NCBI GenBank assembly: GCA_022704985.1
Contig: JAKJFI010000033.1
Span: 1 to 8,518, forward strand
DNA from: Candidatus Omnitrophota bacterium
GTDB taxonomy: Bacteria; Ratteibacteria; UBA8468; B48-G9; JAFGKM01
Length of the DNA: 8,518 bases
Reading direction: 5' to 3'
Shown here: positions 5,028-8,518 of the stretch, piece after piece
Numbering within the stretch: the first letter of the stretch is position 1
How the letters are laid out: each line of letters begins with the position of its first letter
Program-made: the position numbers and the translations under genes
The notes under the pieces: model-generated
What the model saw: the letters and a program-made list of their open reading frames with translations, nothing else
What the model was told of the DNA's origin: nothing
The model's database searches: none

Positions 5028-5864
5028 TCAAGAAATTGAGAGAAACAGGGTGTCAAAACCCAGTTTCAGATTTATATTATACCGCACCTGTCTCTTCAAA
5101 TCCAGTATTTTTTCCGCGGAAGCGAGAAGCTTTTCTTCTGCCCCGTGCATAATTTTATCTCCGGCACCCTTGTTGACGATGAGTTGTTCGGGCAGTTCAG
5201 CTTTACTCATACATGCATCGCGGTACAGCATAACAACCCTGCCCAGCCAGGTGTCAATATCTTCTCTTTCCCTGTCTTTGATAAATGCGTCAATTTGCCT
5301 GAAGAGTTCGTAGAAATTTTTTGTCCTTGCAAGTTTCAGCATTTCAACAAATTCGTCATGCGCGGCAGTGTCATTATCCTCTGCCTCCGGAAGCTTATAG
5401 TTCAAACGAATCTTCTGGCACCTTGAGAGTATTGTGGGAAGGAAGAAGTTGGCGCTGCTGCTTTTAATTGCAAGGACTCCGTAGGGAGGCGGTTCTTCCA
5501 GTATCTTAAGCAGTGCATTTGCAGATTCTTCCTTCATGTATTCTATGTCGAAGATATATATTTTTTTCTTGCCGGAATAGGGGGTGAGGTAGATGTTTTC
5601 CTTAACCCATCGCACGTCGTCTATTGACAATACGCTCTTTGATGGCAGTATGACGTTCACATCAGGATGGATGCCCTTTTTTATCTGACTGCAGGAAGCG
5701 CATCTGCCGCAGGGCGGCGAATCTTTGCAGTTGAGAAGCATTGAAAGGAAAACGGCTGTCTCATCCCTCTGCTTTCTGTCGCCTCCGTAGATTATGTACG
5801 CGCCGGCTATCTTATCTTTCTTTTTTGTTTTGACGAGAAAGTTTTCTATTGTTTTTAGGTCCAT
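5028..5864 (-). CDS. holB: DNA polymerase III subunit delta' (clamp loader)
   Basis: Delta' is the non-ATPase stator of the clamp loader that places the sliding clamp on DNA. The 278-residue product shows a zinc module with Cys46, Cys52, Cys55 and Cys58 (CGRCASC), then IKKGIHPDV, SIDDVRWVKE (80-89), IYIFDIEYMKEESANALLKILEEPP (102-126, given here as the sensor region ending in KILEEPP) and the ILSRCQ motif (145-150, an SRC arginine-finger motif). The usual Walker A is replaced by YGGDRKQRDETA, as expected for a delta' that does not hydrolyse ATP. The length is slightly short for the family, with a reduced C-terminal domain. The ATG at 5864-5862 has GGGAG about 10 bases upstream. It begins inside the tmk coding region, overlapping it by 53 bases, and tRNA-Leu follows directly. 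Confidence 0.92.
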   Translation of the reverse strand: MDLKTIENFLVKTKKKDKIAGAYIIYGGDRKQRDETAVFLSMLLNCKDSPPCGRCASCSQIKKGIHPDVNVILPSKSVLSIDDVRWVKENIYLTPYSGKKKIYIFDIEYMKEESANALLKILEEPPPYGVLAIKSSSANFFLPTILSRCQKIRLNYKLPEAEDNDTAAHDEFVEMLKLARTKNFYELFRQIDAFIKDREREDIDTWLGRVVMLYRDACMSKAELPEQLIVNKGAGDKIMHGAEEKLLASAEKILDLKRQVRYNINLKLGFDTLFLSIS

Positions 5865-6477
5865 GAAGGAATTTCTCCCATTCTTTTATTACGTCCGCGT
5901 GCGTCATCTGCAATGTTTTTCTCCGGATGACTTTCACTCTTGCAGGGTCGCGCTTAGCGATGTCTCTGTATCCGCGCCTGACGCGTTTCTGGAATTCGAT
6001 GGATTCCGTTTCCATGCGGTCGCGGTCCTTGGCGTCAAGAACCTCCAGAAGCTCTTCTGCCGGCGCATCTATCAGAAACGTCAGGTCAGGCATCAATGCG
6101 CCCACAAGACTGCGGTGCAGGTATCGTATAAGTTCGCCCGGAATGTCCCTGCCGCCTCCCTGGTAGGCGGCGGTTGAATCTACGTACCTGTCAAGTATGA
6201 CGGTCGTGCCTTCCTTTAAGGCGGGCTTTATAACTTCCTCGATAAGCTGTGCCCGGCTTGCAAGGTAAAGCAGGAGCTCGCTAAAAGGGCAAATGGCGCT
6301 ATTCCTGTCGAGCAGAATGGAACGTATTTTGTCGCCGGTATATGTTCCTCCGGGCTCATTCAGCAGGATGGCGTTAGCGCCTTTCGAAATCAGGTGTTTG
6401 AAGAACAGTTTTGCCTGCGTTGTTTTTCCACAGCCGTCAATGCCCTCGAAACTTATTATCAGTCCTCTTTTTTTCAC
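5812..6477 (-). CDS. tmk: thymidylate kinase
   Basis: Phosphorylates dTMP to dTDP with ATP in the cytosol, an essential step in dTTP supply. The 221-residue product has the P-loop FEGIDGCGKTTQ (10-21), the substrate-binding EPGGTYTGDKIR (41-52), DRYVDSTAAYQGGGR (96-110), LIDAPAEE (135-142), and an Arg-containing lid with DRDRMETES (151-159). This matches the form with basic residues in the lid rather than in the P-loop. The start is GTG (6477-6475): the codon before it is TGA, AAGGA lies about 8 bases upstream, and the next residues (KKRGLIISFEG) are standard. The C-terminus carries a basic tail of about 15 residues after the usual end, encoded mostly within the overlap with holB. The overlap suggests translational coupling. 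Confidence 0.95.
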   Translation of the reverse strand: MKKRGLIISFEGIDGCGKTTQAKLFFKHLISKGANAILLNEPGGTYTGDKIRSILLDRNSAICPFSELLLYLASRAQLIEEVIKPALKEGTTVILDRYVDSTAAYQGGGRDIPGELIRYLHRSLVGALMPDLTFLIDAPAEELLEVLDAKDRDRMETESIEFQKRVRRGYRDIAKRDPARVKVIRRKTLQMTHADVIKEWEKFLHGPKNNRKLSRQNKKER

Positions 6478-6503
6478 TCAGACTTCCTTTTCTCCGCGTT
6501 TTC

Positions 6504-6532
6504 AATCCTCTCTCTATGATGGAAAGGGGATT
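6504..6532 (-). repeat. intergenic hairpin element, copy 2
   Basis: In the 83-base gap between the two-TM protein gene and tmk. As minus-strand RNA it folds as AAUCC/GGAUU, one C-A mismatch, then CUUUC/GAGAG with one G-U, around a 7-base loop: an imperfect 11-position stem. Plus-strand AATCCTCTCTC and the GGAAAGG core are shared with 3591-3614. In both copies the G-U pair is favourable only in the minus-strand transcript, the direction in which the flanking genes are read. No U-tract follows, so readthrough into tmk is likely. Confidence 0.42.
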
Positions 6533-6560
6533 GACAGGTGAGCGGTGAAAGTCACGGGAG

Positions 6561-7154
6561 TTAATCGACAAATCTCACGTAGATTTTTCCCATAAGTTCT
6601 TTGCGATTCTTAACGATAATCTCAAACTTGTCTTTCTCCCCTTCGATGGACCAGTGCTGCATCATATCTTTGTGCGTTATCCAGTAGCCGATATCCTGTC
6701 CGTCGTTGAACCTGGCGTTGCCGGCGAAGCCCTTGAGGTCCGCTCTGATGTTTTCCGCGCCGTCGCCCTGCGGGTACTTGACCTCTTTTATCTGGAACTT
6801 TCCGTCTTTCTTTATTGCTATCTCGTCTTCCGGCGCAACGTTAAACGTTTCGTTTCCCGCCTGAATTACAACGATGAAATCCGGAACGCTAACCTCTTGT
6901 GCGGGGGGAGCGGGCAATATGTCGCTTATAGGGCCTTCCGGTTTTATAGCCGCAGATTCTATTATAGAAACAGGCGCCTTAAAGAAAAAGCTCAGATAAA
7001 TATAGTACAACGCAAAAAGAGAATAGACTATTGAAAGCGCAAGGACGGAAAAGAGCTTTTTCCTGTTTATCCCAGCGATAATGGTTGAAAGGATGAACAT
7101 GAGAAGCGCCAACCCGGCAACAAACAGTGAGAGAATCCTGTTAATCTGGTACAT
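6561..7154 (-). CDS. uncharacterised two-TM membrane protein with C-terminal soluble domain
   Basis: A 197-residue protein that I do not recognise. Two hydrophobic helices (about 8-29 and 34-58) joined by a short basic turn (NRKK) form a hairpin in the membrane. By the positive-inside rule the basic turn is cytoplasmic, which would place the C-terminal part outside. A Pro-rich linker (about 72-90) leads to a domain of about 105 residues rich in predicted strands: FIVVIQAGNETFNV, DEIAIKKDGKFQIKEV, then GYWITHKDMMQHWSIEG and a closing KIYVRFVD. No cysteine or obvious catalytic motif is present. The ATG at 7154-7152 has GGAGG 5 bases upstream, so the start is firm. It follows the GGDEF gene by 51 bases on the same strand, suggesting co-transcription and possibly a partner role, though this is only inferred from position. 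Confidence 0.75.
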   Translation of the reverse strand: MYQINRILSLFVAGLALLMFILSTIIAGINRKKLFSVLALSIVYSLFALYYIYLSFFFKAPVSIIESAAIKPEGPISDILPAPPAQEVSVPDFIVVIQAGNETFNVAPEDEIAIKKDGKFQIKEVKYPQGDGAENIRADLKGFAGNARFNDGQDIGYWITHKDMMQHWSIEGEKDKFEIIVKNRKELMGKIYVRFVD

Positions 7155-7174
7155 CTTTTCCTCCTTGTCCCGAA

Positions 7175-7207
7175 AGCCCCTTTCTGTTTTTTATGTGGCG
7201 AGGGGCT
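7175..7207 (-). other. inverted repeat spanning the GGDEF gene stop codon
   Basis: AGCCCCT (7175-7181) and AGGGGCT (7201-7207) are perfect 7-base complements with a 19-base intervening loop. The arm at 7201-7207 carries two bases of the TAG stop codon (7206-7208). No U-tract follows on the minus strand. It could be an intercistronic stem affecting mRNA stability between the GGDEF gene and the two-TM protein gene. Strong GC pairing but a long loop, so support is limited. Confidence 0.3.
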
Positions 7208-8486
7208 ACGATTTGTCGTCTTTGTTCTTGTAGATGGTTATCCTGTTTTTTCCGCTGTTCTTTGATGAGAAGAGGGCGTTGTCGGCTTTCCCCAGGATGT
7301 CTTGTGCGTTCTCTCCGTGTTCCGGAAAGCTTGCAATGCCCATGCTCAAAGTCAGATGCACGGTTTGTTCTGAACAGTCCTTTAGAAAAACATGCTGGGA
7401 TACGGCCTTCCGGACTCTTTCAGCGAGGGCATTTGCCTCCACGCTTGACGCGAAAGGCAAAAGGTATGCGAATTCGTCTCCTCCGAACCTGCATACCATA
7501 TCGCTCTCTCTTATCGTTCTGCTGATTACCTCCGCGACCTCCGAAAGAATGACGTCTCCTTTGGGGTGCCCGTAGGTGTCAACGTAATTCTTGAAATTAT
7601 CCAGGTCTGAAATCATGATGGAAACCGGGAAGCCCATCCTTTTTGCCTTCTTAAATTCTTCTTTCACGCGCTTGCTGAAGTATCTCCTGTTATATAACTG
7701 CGTGAGATGGTCGGTTATTGACGCCTTGTTGACTTCCTCGTGCAGTGCAACGTTCTCGATTTCTATGTTTACCTTTCGTATGAAGATGTCAATGATGCTT
7801 TTTATGTCGTTGAACATCTTCTTCACTTCCTTGCTTGTCATTGAGACAACGCCGATAACCGCTATGACCTTTGCCTGTCCTTTGCTGGCGAAAGGGATGG
7901 TAACTATTGTCTGGCATTCGGTGAAATCGTAGTCTTTCAGAAGTTCGCGCAATCTCCTGTCAATCCCCGCAGGGATATCCATGGGGAAAAATGTAAGCAT
8001 CTGATGGTTTTTATCGTCAAAAGTTCTGTTGTTCCCGTTACTCGGCAGGGTGTTGATGTTGATGGTAATAATTTCTCCGGGCACATATTTTTTCAGCTGT
8101 TCGTCAATCAGCAGAATGAGTCCCTGCGAACAATTGCAGAAGTCCATCAGACTTTCAAGGCTTTGTTTCAGCAGGTCGTCTATGTTGTTCTTTGACCGCA
8201 ACTCTATGAATGTAGCGTTAAGTTTTTCTATGAGATGCTTCTGGTGGAGCAGTTGCGAGTAGTAGAAATTGAGAATTCTGAAGGTGCCGAAGATGCAAAA
8301 ATAGGCTATGAGAAGCAACGGCAGTACCGCCTTGAAAATCTCCTGTATCGGTAAGACCGGCTGTGTCCAGACGATTATAAAGGACATCATAAACGTCGCA
8401 ACCGCAAAGATGAAAAACTCCGTGATTGACAATATCATATTATGCTTTTTGAACATTCCTATATGGTAAATTCTTTTCAAAAACAT
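7206..8486 (-). CDS. membrane-anchored GAF-like/GGDEF protein, probable diguanylate cyclase
   Basis: A 426-residue inner-membrane signalling protein. Two hydrophobic helices (about 19-42 and 52-74) precede a coiled linker (about 78-100), a GAF-like sensor domain (about 100-245), a short helix, and a GGDEF domain (about 255-420). The GGDEF signature RFGGDEFA (333-340) is intact, and RESD (326-329) lies exactly five residues before it, a canonical c-di-GMP inhibitory I-site. Metal-binding Asp in ISDLDNFK (Asp294) and the TDHLTQLYNRRYF opening are present. The expected Asn of FKxxNDxxGH is Val302 (codon GTT); the later Asp (GHPKGD, Asp311) is kept. Synthesis of c-di-GMP is therefore likely but should be tested. 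The start is uncertain: ATG at 8486 has no clear Shine-Dalgarno, and ATGs at residues 11 and 17 are alternatives. It heads the minus-strand run leading to tmk and holB. Confidence 0.9.
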   Translation of the reverse strand: MFLKRIYHIGMFKKHNMILSITEFFIFAVATFMMSFIIVWTQPVLPIQEIFKAVLPLLLIAYFCIFGTFRILNFYYSQLLHQKHLIEKLNATFIELRSKNNIDDLLKQSLESLMDFCNCSQGLILLIDEQLKKYVPGEIITININTLPSNGNNRTFDDKNHQMLTFFPMDIPAGIDRRLRELLKDYDFTECQTIVTIPFASKGQAKVIAVIGVVSMTSKEVKKMFNDIKSIIDIFIRKVNIEIENVALHEEVNKASITDHLTQLYNRRYFSKRVKEEFKKAKRMGFPVSIMISDLDNFKNYVDTYGHPKGDVILSEVAEVISRTIRESDMVCRFGGDEFAYLLPFASSVEANALAERVRKAVSQHVFLKDCSEQTVHLTLSMGIASFPEHGENAQDILGKADNALFSSKNSGKNRITIYKNKDDKS

Positions 8487-8518
8487 TTCAAGTGAAACGA
8501 CGCTCGATTGACAGGGCG

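Noticed and set aside
6526..7968. GGGGATTGACAGG at 6526-6538 recurs in inverse orientation at 7968-7956, and GATTGACAGG recurs at 8506-8515
   Set aside because: A 13-base match is expected about once by chance in a window this size on both strands, and one copy lies inside the GGDEF coding sequence.
8508..8513. TTGACA on the plus strand at the right edge, possibly a -35 box of a divergent gene
   Set aside because: The -10 position and any gene lie outside the window, so it cannot be supported.
1..8518. CRISPR array, insertion sequence, prophage, integron or defence system
   Set aside because: No regularly spaced repeats, transposase, integrase, phage genes or known defence domains are visible.

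Overview
The window is an ordinary-looking bacterial chromosome segment of roughly even base composition (judged by eye). It holds nine protein genes, one tRNA and several small regulatory-looking elements. The gene set (QueC, HolB, thymidylate kinase, a tRNA with no encoded CCA, a GGDEF protein) is bacterial. N-terminal membrane anchors on small proteins and mixed Shine-Dalgarno usage suggest a diderm, probably uncultured, lineage. The sequence alone does not fix the phylum. No prophage, insertion sequence, CRISPR array or defence locus is visible.

Layout: the left edge carries the C-terminal part of queC (+ strand). It converges on a minus-strand group: an MBL-fold hydrolase (about 1116-1739), a GC-rich interval (about 911-1115), and a small membrane-anchored protein with a CxxC zinc-ribbon-like motif (494-910). 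The MBL gene is divergent from an MFS drug/solute exporter (1757-2947, +), and one palindromic ATTATAAT may be the -10 box in both directions. The MFS gene converges on a second minus-strand group: an iron-containing alcohol dehydrogenase (3628-4776), then a small membrane-anchored DUF192-like protein (3137-3562). The right half is a minus-strand run: a membrane GAF-like/GGDEF protein (7206-8486), an unrecognised two-TM protein (6561-7154), thymidylate kinase (5812-6477), DNA polymerase III delta' (5028-5864, overlapping tmk by 53 nt), and tRNA-Leu(CAG) starting 7 nt after the delta' stop codon.

How the genes fit together: tmk and holB supply dTTP synthesis and the clamp loader, a common pairing, and the tRNA probably comes from the same transcript. 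The GGDEF protein and the two-TM protein look like the upstream part of that run. The rest are unrelated housekeeping and accessory functions (queuosine precursor synthesis, thiolester or similar hydrolysis, alcohol oxidation or aldehyde reduction, efflux).

Most worth a second look: (1) the 911-1078 interval, where a 24-codon ORF with an excellent Shine-Dalgarno is followed two bases after its stop by GC-rich arms that can pair in mutually exclusive ways, resembling a leader-peptide control region; (2) a hairpin motif shared by two intergenic sites (3591-3614 and 6504-6532); (3) two substitutions at normally conserved positions, in the GGDEF domain and in QueC; (4) promoters placed so close to start codons that leaderless transcripts are likely.
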